22,631 nucleotides of DNA from Larix sibirica (GCA_004151065.3 NWUY0300035500.1:12116-34746); one strand, 5' to 3'; counted from the stretch's first letter, positions 1 through 10,260 are shown. Notes: a model not told the origin generated them from the sequence alone. Made by a program: numbers and translations.

Positions 1-775
1 TGTCCATTGGATTAAGATTCCCTTCTACTTCACAACTCATCCAAAAATTTCTTATAGCATCACTGAAAGAGTAATCCTTGAGTCTTGAAGAATTGAACTT
101 GAAGGGATACTTGCAATATGATTGAGAGTCCTCCATATATAAAAGTACTGGACAATGGTCAGAAAAAATTGAATCACCAACCCATGATCTATAATTTTTG
201 AACAATTCCAAAAGATGTCTGTTAACCATAAAGCAATCAAGTCTTTTATGAATGCCTTCTTTTCCAAGTTCATTTGTAGCCATCATCTCTGAGATATAAT
301 ATCCAATATCATCGAGTCTTGCTGAAAACCCCCAAAATTCAGAAGTAGCACAAGTATAATTTAAATCTCCTACCAGAATCATATTATTGAGATTCAAAAT
401 TCTAGAGTCATTAAATGATTTCCAGAATTCAAATCTGTCTTTGTACAACCCATAATAGTTCACCACAGTGAGCTTGAAATTATGAACTTTGTTCCAACCA
501 TCGATTAATATGCCCCATCTGGTCTTATAGGCATGAAAATGAAAAAAACATGGGTTCCATCCCACTAATAGTCCACCATATAGACCACATGCCGGTGTGG
601 TAGCAAATTCCCAACCTAGAAGAATATTGGCAACCATCGAGATAGCTTTTGAGAAATCACACATAGTTTCTTGGAAAAGTAAAATATCAGGGCTAGTAGT
701 TTGGAAGAGGTTTGATAAAGACCTAGCCCTGGAAGCTTTACTCAACCCCCTAACATTCAAGGTTAAAATGATCAT
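1..775 (-). CDS. LINE A ORF2, endonuclease domain (partial, open to the window edge)
   Basis: The frame starts with the ATG at 775-773 and stays open for 258 codons to the edge. It encodes an L1-type endonuclease of the exonuclease-endonuclease-phosphatase fold, which nicks target DNA to prime reverse transcription. Visible landmarks are LNVRGL (Asn7), FQET (Glu36), NYYGLY (about 106-111), VGDLN (Asp137, Asn139), KRLDCF (about 177-182) and SDHCP (Asp206, His207). These match the catalytic and metal-binding set of the family. Compared with LINE B, about 16-18 residues are missing between ATNE and LGKEG (around base 270), where the family usually has a Pro-Thr-Trp segment. The frame is kept but that part of the fold is lost, so activity is doubtful. 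The ATG overlaps the ORF1 stop as TAATG. No RT is visible because the window ends. Confidence 0.88.
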   Translation of the reverse strand, partial: MIILTLNVRGLSKASRARSLSNLFQTTSPDILLFQETMCDFSKAISMVANILLGWEFATTPACGLYGGLLVGWNPCFFHFHAYKTRWGILIDGWNKVHNFKLTVVNYYGLYKDRFEFWKSFNDSRILNLNNMILVGDLNYTCATSEFWGFSARLDDIGYYISEMMATNELGKEGIHKRLDCFMVNRHLLELFKNYRSWVGDSIFSDHCPVLLYMEDSQSYCKYPFKFNSSRLKDYSFSDAIRNFWMSCEVEGNLNPMD

Positions 776-777
776 TA
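773..777 (-). promoter_or_regulatory. TAATG stop-start overlap between LINE A ORF1 and ORF2
   Basis: The minus strand reads TAATG: TAA (777-775) ends ORF1 and ATG (775-773) begins the endonuclease ORF, sharing one base. The same arrangement (UAAUG) is described for the insect LINE SART1, where it couples termination to re-initiation of ORF2. That it works this way here is inference. Confidence 0.7.
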
Positions 778-2386
778 ATCAATAAAAATGCTAGGATTCA
801 ATGCTGTAAGAGACCGGTCATTGTTTGTAGGAGAATAGTCCAACAAAGGATTTTTAAGCCTGGCAGATATAGGAATGTAGTCGTCCACATCCCCATTAGA
901 AGAAATCTGCTGAGTTTTCTTTTTAATTTTCCTAATGGTCACATTTTGGAAACGACAATTTTGAAGAGGAAGAACCTCAGAATTTTTTGTGGGAAGCTTT
1001 GAATAGACATTTAGTGGAGTAATACTGGGACTAGAAGTACTAGGGTTATAGCCACTCTCAGATAGAATGACTTTTTCTTCCTCGGTGAAGGCATTAACTG
1101 TCGAATCTGTGGGCAAATACTTATCCTTATCTTTTGAAACATAATCCACACAGGTCACAGATTGTGAAAGAAATTCTGAAGACCCACTTTGTTGAAGAAC
1201 CACAGATAAAATTGGAAGGCTCGAATCCGGTTCATGACACTTGTCCTGCTCTTGAGGGTGATGTTCAAAGGAAGGTAGGACAAAGGACACAGATGACCTA
1301 TCCAAATTTAGGGTAACTTCCCCATTTGTTATGTGTTTATCCAAGAATTTATCAACATCTAAATAAAAATCTAATTCATTTTTTGTCACACCTTTATAAG
1401 GAGTAGAATCGACAGAATTAGACTTACCCGAGATTTGGAGATGTGGTTCAGTCAGCCGAGACAGAGGGTTGTGATACTCCAGAGAACCTGAATAAATTCC
1501 ATTCGCAAAACCCTTATTGATGCTAGTCTGTAATCTGGAAGGGAAATTGGCTAGCATATGCCCAGTGTTGTAGCATTCGTAGCATATAAAGGGAACTTTG
1601 AAGTAATCCAACCTATGGCATATAGTATTTGACCCCCAAACTAAATCCACTTCAATAGGAAGTCCTAACCACATATCCATCTCCACCATTACTCTGGAAA
1701 CCCGCTTATCAACCCCAAAGAGTGATCTTTTATCCATTCTTATGAAACGACCGACCAAATTTAGCAATCCCAAAGATAATATTTTATGTCCAAAGTTCGA
1801 TTGGGAGACCAAGAAGGAGAAACCAAATATGTATATGGCTCTGCAACTCCCTAAGAGGTTCAAAGGAACTATGCCAACATTTTAAGAACAATGAGCCTTC
1901 TTTGAACAACCAAAATGTTCCCAAAATGTATTCAACACAGTCTGCAGACGGGAAGATGAACATATTCCATCTATTCGTGAGTAAATTAACCCTAGGAGCC
2001 ATACCAACTAATGGAGTCTAGGTTTTATTCACCCAATCAAGCACTTCATTTCTACTCCCAGAAGTAAACTCCAGAAGGCCCACTAAAGAACGACTGGAAA
2101 ACATCTCAATACGCTCAAGGTTTGTTTGCGAATCAATGATGAATTGAAGCTTGCCTTCTCTCACCTTAATGGCTTTGAGAGCCCTTCGTTGTCGTGCTCT
2201 ATTACCTGCCAAACCAAGATTTTGGGTAGGAACCTTCTCCTTGGACAAAGAACCAGAGTGTAAGCACAGACCATCAGAAGAGTCAAGAGGCTCTCCCAAC
2301 TGTCTCGGGCTAGAGGAAGATACATGTGGGATGACATGATCCATGCGAAAAGGTAGGAAGGAGGATGGGTGGCTATCCATGACCAT
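775..2386 (-). pseudogene. LINE A ORF1: DUF4283 / zinc-knuckle protein, broken by one stop and one frameshift
   Basis: The deduced protein is about 535 residues. It would coat the LINE RNA and aid reverse transcription. Order: Ser-rich N-terminus, basic stretch near 2200, DUF4283 domain (about 2030-1620; landmarks PRVNLLTNRWNMFIF and LGLPIELW), zinc knuckle CYECYNTGH near 1580-1550, then an acidic Ser/Thr/Pro-rich tail with a basic patch (RKIKKK). Three lesions are visible. TAG at 2020-2018 stands where LINE B and the family have Trp. One extra base near 1786 shifts the frame just after ELWT. The fourth zinc ligand is Phe (TTC) instead of Cys. The start could be the Met at 2386, 2380 or 2344; the sequence does not decide. 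It ends in TAA overlapping the ORF2 ATG. Confidence 0.85.
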
Positions 2387-2560
2387 AGGCAGGTGTCAAA
2401 CCCTGACCACCGAAAGGGGATAACCCTGACAACCCACATAAAGTAAAAAAAAAAAAACGAAAAGGTAAATGAAAGAGGATGGGTGGCTATCCAGAACCAC
2501 AGATAAGTGTCAAACCCTAACCACCATAAGGGGATAACCTTGGAATCCATGAAAAAAAAA
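2346..2560. repeat. Two-copy direct repeat, about 112-114 bp, in the LINE A 5' leader
   Basis: The block beginning cgaaaaggta at 2346 recurs at 2458. The core gaggatgggtggctatcca is at 2361 and 2475, and the similarity continues through gtgtcaaaccctgaccacc. The two units are separated by an A-run (2445-2457), and a second A-rich run follows copy 2. It lies at and upstream of the ORF1 start, where some L1 families carry promoter monomers. A promoter role is inference. Confidence 0.85.
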
Positions 2561-2599
2561 CAAAAAAAAACAACACAAAATATAAAATAAAGCATAACC

Positions 2600-4237
2600 G
2601 GGAGCCCCACAAAAGGATGAGATGAAGAGTAAGTTACTGTCCCAAAATAAAAACTGAAACCCTAATAATGGTGAATATGTGCAATCATACTAGGAAGAGT
2701 ACTAAAAATTCCCACTTTATTTACTTGGTTGGTATTGATTCATAAGAATCAACTTGACTCCAAGTTGCTGGTACAAATTGAACACATCTCCCGTCAGGGT
2801 CTACAGTTTCTACTCCAGGCATCGACAAACCCTCATCTCCCCAAAAGCCAAGTTTTTATCATCACTTGCATGGCCTTTGTTTGAGTTCCAAAATTATAGA
2901 AAAGTTTATGCTTAGGAACCCGAGATAGAGGGGAGAGGAGGCTTCCATTCCATAAACTCGTTGAAACTAAATGTATCTCTTTTCTTGGTAGTTCCACGAA
3001 TGACGGAGAATGTTTGAGCTTTTCATCTTAGTGTTGTTTGTTGTCACCCATTATTTTCATGATAATTTTCAAGAGATTCTTATTACTTGATTTTACTAAA
3101 CCGGTCCCTTGTGGGTAATAGTTTTTTTGTTTAATGAAACAAAACAATGTTGTATTACAACATGATGTAATGGCATAACTACTCATTTATGTATGCTCAT
3201 AAATAATTGACAGAGCTCACACAATCTCACAAGTTGGTGTACATCAACAAATAAGTTGGGTCAATAATAACCTAATATCATGATTTTGTGGTTAATAGTT
3301 TTATATGAGTAATCTCCCTCATATAATCCAACATGCATCTCCTCCACAAGTCCTCGGGTTTTTTTAAACTAAGACATCTCCAAAATAACGTCATTAGGAT
3401 TCATCCTAAACCATTTTGAATGAGAGAATACTCTTTGGTCGATCTTAATTTCGATTATCTTCTTTGATCTCTCTTTAAATAGTTAGGACAATAAATGTTT
3501 TCTTTGGATAGAATATGCTTCCTTAATACTAATAAAGGTATTGTAGTTGCTCAAAAAAGACAAATCGGTGGCATTGGTTTCGTTCAAGTTCATCATTTTC
3601 TTAAATGATTTGTAGATTGCTTTTGAACTATCAATTTTCTCAAACCTTGACCTTTAATCGACTTGTTAGGCTTCAACTATAAATCATGCTCTTGTATTCT
3701 TTTAATCCATATTTGGGTCTATAAAGGTGTTCAAAGACCTCTTCACAATTTATAAATAGAGTAATTTTTTGTCATCTTTGCAATACTAAAAAGGCTGAAT
3801 ATAAAAATCACTTTCTCATAAAATGTTTGAGTACACATACATTACAGTGCAATTTCAAATATGTGCTATAATAATCACCTTCCTAAATTTTTAACTCATC
3901 ATAATTTCCTTATATGTTATAAGGTTCAATAAATCAAAATTGATCTTAGTGGACATTAATAACCACCACTATCTTTTTTCAAGCAGAAAAAACCTTGTTT
4001 CTTGATATTCATTATGAATAAAAGAAAACATATAGAAAATACATAGATCTAACGTCATCATAGTAGAAGGGAATCACACAGGTAATAAATTGTCCAGCAG
4101 TGACAATAATGACAATCCCTTGATCATTAAAATTACAAAAGTTCGGTCACATACTATTACCCAAAAAACACAATATCTCTCAAATGGACGTGAGAGACAA
4201 CTGAAAAGTTGTAGCACCAAAAATCTTCCAAGACATA
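2600..4237. other. Intergenic stretch, no recognisable gene
   Basis: AT-rich sequence with stops in all frames and no family motif I can recognise. T-runs at about 3123-3129, 3359-3365 and 3974-3979 could include the reverse-complement poly(A) tail of LINE B, but none has a convincing flanking target-site duplication. The 3' untranslated region of LINE B must occupy part of the right-hand side. Confidence 0.5.
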
Positions 4238-4735
4238 CTACGAAAAGAAATATATGGAGCCATTGGTGGATAGGGAATCGTCCACAAATTCTTCAAAGTA
4301 TAAATTGCCCTCAATCCTCCCAATCGCTCTTTTTGACAGTTCGTATGTTGCAATATTAAATTATTTGAAAAAGTGGCTGATACTAATATCTACAACAGAA
4401 GCAAGAAGAATCTTGATTATTCGACGCCACTGCTCCAGGGATAGCACCTGCAATATTGACAGTACATTTACCCAATTCAGTATAATATTCGAATCATCAT
4501 GTATCTAGAGCGAAGCTATACCATTTATAGAGGCAAATTTTAAAATACCCCAGAGAGCCAGTAATTTTTCTCTCGTATTTGTACCCACACGACAGCTCAT
4601 CCATAGTTTGAAATAGTGATCCTCATTTATCATTAAGAACATACCTGCACCACAAAGACCTTTCTATGTTGCTCCATCAAAGTAGCCCACTGCATAAGTA
4701 GAGATAGAAGGATCTGAGATCTGTCTTGGTCTCTT
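4238..4735 (-). other. LINE B RNase H domain, degenerate
   Basis: One frame runs from about 4710 to 4238, interrupted by several stops. It reads YFDGAT (first catalytic Asp, codon 4678-4676), GLCGAGMFL, TREKLLALW (the usual Glu position is nearby), IHDDSN (catalytic Asp, about 4498-4493) and a C-terminal YELSKRAIG, where the family normally has an Asp before LSK. Plant L1 elements carry such a domain to remove RNA from the cDNA hybrid. It is recognisable but inactive. Confidence 0.85.
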
Positions 4736-4739
4736 AATT

Positions 4740-5310
4740 TTCACCATAGACTAATACTCTTTGTAAAGGCCCAATATTCTCATGCAACTGGCATAAACAT
4801 TTGGAATTTTTCCTTCAGAGATAGCAAAGTTCATGGATTTCCATACTTCCCAACAAATAAATATAGGCAGAAGTTTATGTGAATGACAATTTCTTACCCA
4901 CTGCTCAAAATTTTCCTCAACAGAGGAAGAATCCCATACCTGTGTGATATGTAGCTCCTCAAAAATAATCTTCTAAATCTTAATATTGAACGAGCAATGA
5001 ACAAATATATGATTGACACATTCACCATCAATTTGACAGAGGATACACATATTTGGCCCATTCCATCCTCTTCTCACAAGGTTGGCCCAAGTAAAAATAT
5101 AGTTTTTAATACAAATCCAAAAGAAACATTTCAGTTTTAATGGCATTTTCCACTTCCAAAGTCTACAGTACCACCACTTAAATACACCTGAAAATTGTGA
5201 TTAAGAAATAACATCATATGCAGATTTAGCATTTACCTTACCGGAAGTGTTATTACATGACCAAACTAAAGTATCTTCATCTTCCTTCAGCCTAATCCCT
5301 CCTCTATTTA
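4740..5310 (-). other. LINE B zf-RVT (reverse-transcriptase zinc-binding) region
   Basis: The minus strand encodes a Trp-rich stretch (LWKWKMPLKLKCFFW) followed by CILC (codons 5047-5036), NHIFVHC and a C-terminal WEVWKSMNF segment. That is the Cys-Cys-His-Cys pattern of the zf-RVT domain, which follows RT in plant LINE ORF2. The four zinc ligands are kept. In-frame stops occur near 5180 and at about 4975. Confidence 0.85.
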
Positions 5311-6269
5311 GTGCCATAATATATTATGTACATTCCCTTTCCTAATGACCACCCATACCAAGATCTTCAACAAGAATCGAGTAAGAGTTTGATTTTCCCA
5401 ACCAACTTGGTATTTTAATATGATTTAAAGTACTAAATCCAAACTCAGTAAGATACTCTAACAGAGGAGAAGATAGAACATAATTTTCCTCACCATCAAT
5501 ATATGGATCCACCCCGATAAGGACTTGAGTACCATTACCAATTTTCCAAGGTAGTCCACTGCTAATCTAAAAGAAATTCCTCACAAAGCCATTCCAAACA
5601 TTTGAAACACCTCAAACAGATTTCTCAAGATTTCTAATCCAATTAGGTACATATTCCCTTTTAGATATTTGGATCTAAGTATATCACACCATAACCCTGC
5701 CCCAAATCAACCTCTCCACATACTTTTCATGCTCAAGGCCATACTAAACCAATTAATATTCTTGATATCCCATCCACCCATAGATTTTGGCCTCGATAAT
5801 ATCTCCCAGCTAACTAAGTGAATTTTATTGCTCAACATAGAACCAGACCATAGAAAATTAAACATCTTTTGTCTGATCAAATTCATAATTGACTAAGGCA
5901 CCTTTTCCAATGAGAACAAATATAGAGGGTTTTCTACCAATACATATCTAACTAAGGTAAGTCTACCACCCATAGATAACAATTGTATGACCAATTCCCA
6001 ATTATTTTCTCAACTTTCTTTACAATCCACGTCTAATATTTTACCCTGTAACTAATAGGTTTCAGATAGTATCCTAGGTATTTTATACCATCATCAATAT
6101 CATCCACTTTGAAAGGGAGAAAGGAAGTGATTTGGCCTAAAATATTCTCATTATATCATTCCTAAAAAAACAAATTAATTAGCACTCACTTCCATACTAG
6201 ATGCCTTACAGAACAATTAAATAATTTCTACAAAAGTATTACATTCCTCCACAGTACCCCTTCTGAATA

Positions 6270-7110
6270 AAACCACATCATCTACAAAGAGCAGATGTGT
6301 GATGAACAAAGAAGAAGAAAAATTCGATACCCTTCAATTTCCCCTCATTTGTTTGCAGCAGTAATCAATCTACTAAGTCCTTTAATAACCAACAGGAACA
6401 AGATTGGTGAGAGAGGGCATCCTTGCAAGAGGCCCCTTGAAAAATTGAAAAATTTAGAGGGAGTACCATTAACAAGAACAACAAAACAAGTAGATGATAG
6501 AGAAGCCATAATCTAGTTGGTCACTGCCAATGGGAGATCAATTTGTAGCAGCAAAAGCCTTAAATAGACCCAAATTACCTTATCATAAGCTTTGACTAAG
6601 TCCATATTGAAGATCAAGGTATCCATCTTATTTGATTTGATGGAATGAAGGCATTCCTGAGTGACCCCAACAACATAAAGTATTTGTCTATTAGCTAAAA
6701 ACCCAAATTGTTCCTTCGTCATCACCTTAGACAATTTTGGTTTAAGTCTATTTGAGAGGATTTTGGTGATGATCTTATATACTAGATTATAAAGGGAAAT
6801 GGGTCTGAAATCTGAAAATATTTCAGGTCTATCGCATTTGGGAATAAATTAAATAAAATTAGAATTAAGAGCACTTGAAACATATCCTCCAGTTCTTGAT
6901 TGTTCAACCACTCCCAACAACTCATGCCCCATAATATCAAAAAAAGAAATGATGAATTCCACCATCCATCCATCAGGCCTTGGACATTTGTCCTTGGAAA
7001 AGTGTTTAAAACCCCTTCCATCGCATCCAAAGAAACAACTTCCCCAATCTTTAAACCCTCCTCTACAGAAAAGAAAGATGGATACTTGCTAATCACTTTG
7101 AGTTGAGAAG
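6270..7110 (-). other. LINE B reverse transcriptase domain (RVT_1), broken
   Basis: Family motifs occur in order on the minus strand: QFGFLANRQI (about 6715-6685), the motif A region MDLVKAYDKV (about 6610-6580), motif B LLQGCPLSP (about 6435-6410), and motif C FVDD, with the two catalytic Asp codons at 6282-6277. All catalytic Asp are retained. The frame is broken by TAG at 6515-6513, a TGA near 6345, a one-base shift between the GYRI region and FVDD, and shifts upstream near 7010-6780. Retained motifs with scattered stops fit neutral decay of a once-active RT. Confidence 0.92.
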
Positions 7111-8334
7111 CAATGACTGAGCCACCAATTTCCTTAAAATGTTGAGAGAAGTGGTCTACTGCAGCCTTTTCTAAATCTTCCTGAGAGGTTATCCAATTCT
7201 CATATCCATCCTTCAAGTCCCAAATAGAATTTAAATTCTTCTGCTGGCTAGCATATCTATGGAAGAATTTGGTATTATTGTTCCCATGAGGAATCCATAT
7301 TGCTCGACTCTTCAAATGCCAAGCCATTTCTTCATGCTTAAGAATTTTTGTTATTTTGTTCTCCATTTCCAAAAAGAGCCAGAGAGATTTTACTCATATA
7401 TCTTAATATCTTATTCAATACCTCCTCAATTTTGATAAGCTCCTGAGAAGTTTTCAGTTTCTTCTCCTTTTCCCATAGCATCACCTTATTTTTTAAACAT
7501 TTAAGCTTATAAACCAATTTCTCCATGGCACTAGATTTATCCAAGACAATAAGAGAGATCCACTTTTTTATGATCATAGAACATAAATCTTCATCCTATA
7601 ACCACGTGTCATTAAACTTAAAAAGGATATTTATGGATAGATGAACTCCCTTCTATTTGAAGACAAATGGATGAGTGATTAGAAATTGAAGATTTGAGAA
7701 CCCGAGATCTAAACCTGCTCAAAGTACTAGCTAATGCTTTATCCATCAAAAACATGTCCAATCTACCAATTCCATCATAACCACACCTCTCGTTTCTATA
7801 GGTACGCTTAATTTAGCAGGCACAACATCAACTAACTGGTATCTCTAGAATAATTGAAGAAATAAACCGGACAAGGGATTCAACCTAGTACAATTCCCCC
7901 AAGTTTCAATAGCAAACAATGTAAAATTCAAATATCCACCACAAATGAGATTAGGGTCACTTAGAAGACAGTTGCCTTCAACACCATCCCAGAACACTTC
8001 CTGATCCTTATATGGACCATAACAATTCAAAATAGATAATTTTTTATCAAAACCTTTGAATTTCCCCACTAGAAGTATGTTTGTACAAGTCCCAAAGGAC
8101 TTGAAATAAGCTACTGCAGGGTTCCATATGGACAACAATCCACCTAAAAGATCACTAGAATCTAAAGCACATATTTCCCATCCAAGAAATAATCTTGAAA
8201 ATACTTCAATAGTATAAACATCCAAAACGTTGTTTCTTGGATTAAGACATCATACCATTTAGTAGTCTCGAGCAATCCCTTGAGGGACCTAAACTTCGAT
8301 GCCCCCCCAATTCCCCTGATATTGTATGACATAA

Positions 8335-9871
8335 CTAACATTTATCAACCCTAGTCTTGGGAACTAACGCTCTAAGGACCCGAGAGTTAACATTTGAAAT
8401 TTCAGTTGATCCAAACAGACACGCATCCGTCAAACGCTTTGAAAGAGGGATGTATTCACCACTAGGATGGTCAACATTACTCGCAAGATCATCATTTTTA
8501 GATTGTTTTCCCTTCTTCTTCTTATTCCTGATAGTTACATTTTTTATGTCCAATGGAGGCAAAAAGAATGAGATATGGTTTATTTAATAACTTACTAGCA
8601 TAAACCGACAATGGGGTCTTAATTGCTATGTCTTTATAGGAAGGCGAACCCTCATAGCTTTCCCCTAGCCTCGACATGTGATTACACATCCCCCCCCACC
8701 AACATATTTGGATCCCTAGAATTACTAAGAGGAGGGTAATTCGACTCATTTACCATAATTGAAATTGCCCCCAAATCACAATTATCAAAAGGAATGTTTG
8801 GTAATGGCACCTCAGGGGAGATATCAAATGTTTTGTTTGAATCCCTCGACATCGACAAAAAAATTTCCTAAAAAACACTTGAAATTATGTTCTTATCACC
8901 CAAGGGCTTACTAGGGATATCCTCACTATTATATGGCCCAAAACCCTCATTCAAATATTTGCGATCAAATTCCTTTTCCACAGATGTAATATAGGTTAAT
9001 TCAGTAGAAGAAATACCTTCATAAGGAGTAGGAGAATTTGATAGTAACATACATTTATGAGAGGATAAAGCACCCACGACTGGAGAATAAATAGGAATCG
9101 ATTGAGAAATATGGTCCCCAATAGGAGCAATATCCCTCAGCTCCTTCGTCAATACATAACCCTCATCAAATGTATCATCCAGAGATGTAAATAGAAGTCT
9201 CAAACACTTGTCCTGAGATGTCCAATTTTTTGATAGTAATGGCATCGAATTGGGGTGTTTAGATAATCAAGCTTTTGCATAAACACTGTATCACCCCAAA
9301 CAATCTCAACTTTTGCCGGCAGTCCCAAGGAGACACCAAATTCTACCATGACCGATGCCATTCTTTTATCTACATCATGTAACATTTTGTCCTCAAAATT
9401 TATGAATTTGCCTAATTTATTCACCAAACCCACACAGATACGTTTGGTCCACAGTTGTATGGGAAATCCTGGAAGCAAAAGCCATAAGTGACGCTTAACA
9501 ATCTTCTCTGGAAGAGGACCAAAGGAGGGATGACATTTATTCAGAACCAATGATCCTATGCCAATAACCAACACTATGTTTTGAATCTTCTGTACATCAT
9601 CTTCTTCTAATAATAGAAAACATATCCATCCATTTGGAAGGAGGCTCACCTTTGGGACATAATTAATAATGGGTATCCAATTTTCAGACACCCAGTTCAT
9701 TAGTTCCACCCTATTGAGATTAACATACTCCATTCGACCTATTAATAGTACTCAGAGTTTAAAACTTTCGACTCTTTCCATATTTACATCTTAGGCGAGC
9801 ACATATTGTTCCTTTCCAGACTTAACATTGAATGCCTTCTGCTTTCTGTGAGCCCTAACCTTTGGTCTCAT
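8335..9871 (-). pseudogene. LINE B ORF1: DUF4283 / zinc-knuckle protein, heavily damaged
   Basis: The frame can be followed from the ATG at 9871 and aligned with LINE A ORF1. The DUF4283 region lies at about 9720-9280 (LLPGFPIQLWTKRICVGL), with a broken knuckle at about 9255-9205 and a low-complexity tail ending VDKC. Lesions: TAA 9793-9791, TGA 9754-9752, a single-base loss near 9210 inside the knuckle, TAG 8870-8868, a frameshift at the 8-base C-run 8690-8697, and another near 8563. In the knuckle the second Cys is Tyr (TAT), and the last Cys falls out of frame. The tail keeps the conserved NVTIRNKKKKGK patch also found in LINE A. The TAG stop at 8337-8335 overlaps the ORF2 start. Confidence 0.85.
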
Positions 9872-10030
9872 CAAAACCTTCCAATTATTCCACCCTCCAA
9901 GTTCTAACAGCGGTCACCTACAGAGATCTTTTTCCTGATTGAAAAAGAAAATCCTGAGTAGTATATATATATATAACTTAAACATAAACATATCATAGAG
10001 AATTAATACATACACTCTACATTCTAAATA
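9872..10030. other. Probable LINE B 5' leader, with a (TA)7 run
   Basis: No gene. A short TA dinucleotide run lies at 9962-9975. The LINE B 5' end must fall somewhere here, but no boundary or duplication can be seen. Confidence 0.4.
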
Positions 10031-10043
10031 TTGAAATTGAAAT
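10031..10043. repeat. Left target-site duplication of the SINE
   Basis: TTGAAATTGAAAT, identical over 13 bases to 10262-10274 on the other side of the SINE. Confidence 0.7.
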
Positions 10044-10045
10044 AA

Positions 10046-10260
10046 GCCTCGTGAGGTAGCTCAGTTGGTTGGAGCTTCTAGGACCAAGTTGTCACGAGGT
10101 CGAGGTCAAGGATTCAATTCTTTGGGTGCTCTATAGTTAGGCACCTAAGTATGGTGCTGGGGATAGGCTCCAATAAAAGCCTAATAGGGTGAGGCCCCTT
10201 GGATTGCTTTCCGTGGATGTAGAGTCACAATCTTGGACGTGAACCACATTGAAAAAAAAA
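10046..10260 (+). mobile_element. tRNA-derived SINE with flanking target-site duplications
   Basis: About 215 bp. The head resembles a tRNA gene: TAGCTCAGTTGG at 10057-10068 fits the RNA polymerase III A box (TRGYNNARNNGG), and GATTCAATTCT at 10111-10121 is a weaker fit to the B box. A tRNA-unrelated body follows, then an A-run at 10252-10260. The 13-bp direct repeat TTGAAATTGAAAT lies just before (10031-10043) and just after (10262-10274), as expected from LINE-driven insertion. It encodes no protein and would depend on L1-type machinery. Part of the repeat match could come from the simple GAAATT motif at this site, so the duplication is good but not certain. I cannot assign it to a named SINE family. 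Confidence 0.8.

Larger units (their letters stand above)
1..2600 (-). mobile_element. LINE A: L1-type non-LTR retrotransposon, 5' part, cut by window edge
   Basis: Read on the minus strand, this is a leader, then ORF1 (nucleic-acid-binding, DUF4283 plus zinc knuckle), then the start of ORF2 with its apurinic-like endonuclease. This order is typical of plant L1 LINEs, which copy themselves by target-primed reverse transcription. The element runs off the left edge, so RT, RNase H, poly(A) tail and 3' target-site duplication are not visible. The 5' end could not be fixed: about 2600 is an estimate from the end of the duplicated leader block and the A-rich stretch. LINE A is less damaged than LINE B, so it probably inserted later. 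Confidence 0.9.
4238..8341 (-). pseudogene. LINE B ORF2: endonuclease, reverse transcriptase, zf-RVT, RNase H polyprotein (decayed)
   Basis: About 4.1 kb, equivalent to about 1,368 codons, the usual size for a plant L1 ORF2. It starts at the ATG 8341-8339 (MLVMSYNIRG), seven bases of which overlap the end of ORF1. The endonuclease (8341-7600) keeps YNIRG, QET and NCYGPY, but the catalytic Asp of the GDxN motif is Tyr (GGYLN) and SDH has become SNH. Stops at 7847-7845 and 7598-7596, and frameshifts near 8225, 7795, 7620 and 7350, break it. RT, zinc-binding and RNase H regions are listed separately. The final stop is TAG 4240-4238. The protein would have nicked DNA and copied LINE RNA at the break; this copy is dead. 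Confidence 0.92.
4238..9871 (-). mobile_element. LINE B: old, nearly full-length L1-type non-LTR retrotransposon
   Basis: On the minus strand the element shows ORF1 (9871-8335), then ORF2 (8341-4238) with endonuclease, reverse transcriptase, zinc-binding and RNase H regions in the standard plant L1 order. The coding part spans about 5.6 kb, a normal length for the class. ORF1 and the endonuclease align by eye with LINE A, so the two belong to related lineages. Every domain carries stops or frameshifts, so it is an old copy that cannot move itself. The 3' end and tail lie below 4238 and could not be placed. The 5' leader probably reaches towards 10030. Confidence 0.92.

Noticed and set aside
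2161-2610. 149-codon minus-strand frame rich in Phe and Trp
   Set aside because: It is another frame of the LINE A leader and ORF1 start; its internal repetition comes from the duplicated 112-bp block and the A-runs (read as Phe).
3118-3131. Poly(T) stretch as the 3' tail of LINE B on the reverse strand
   Set aside because: It is more than 1 kb from the ORF2 end and no target-site duplication pairs with the 5' side of the element.
6295-6516. Plus-strand 73-codon frame
   Set aside because: It is antisense to the reverse transcriptase domain of LINE B.
10046-10121. A genuine tRNA gene
   Set aside because: The A box fits but no cloverleaf with paired acceptor ends and anticodon arm can be drawn, and an A-tail with flanking duplications follows, so a SINE is the better explanation.
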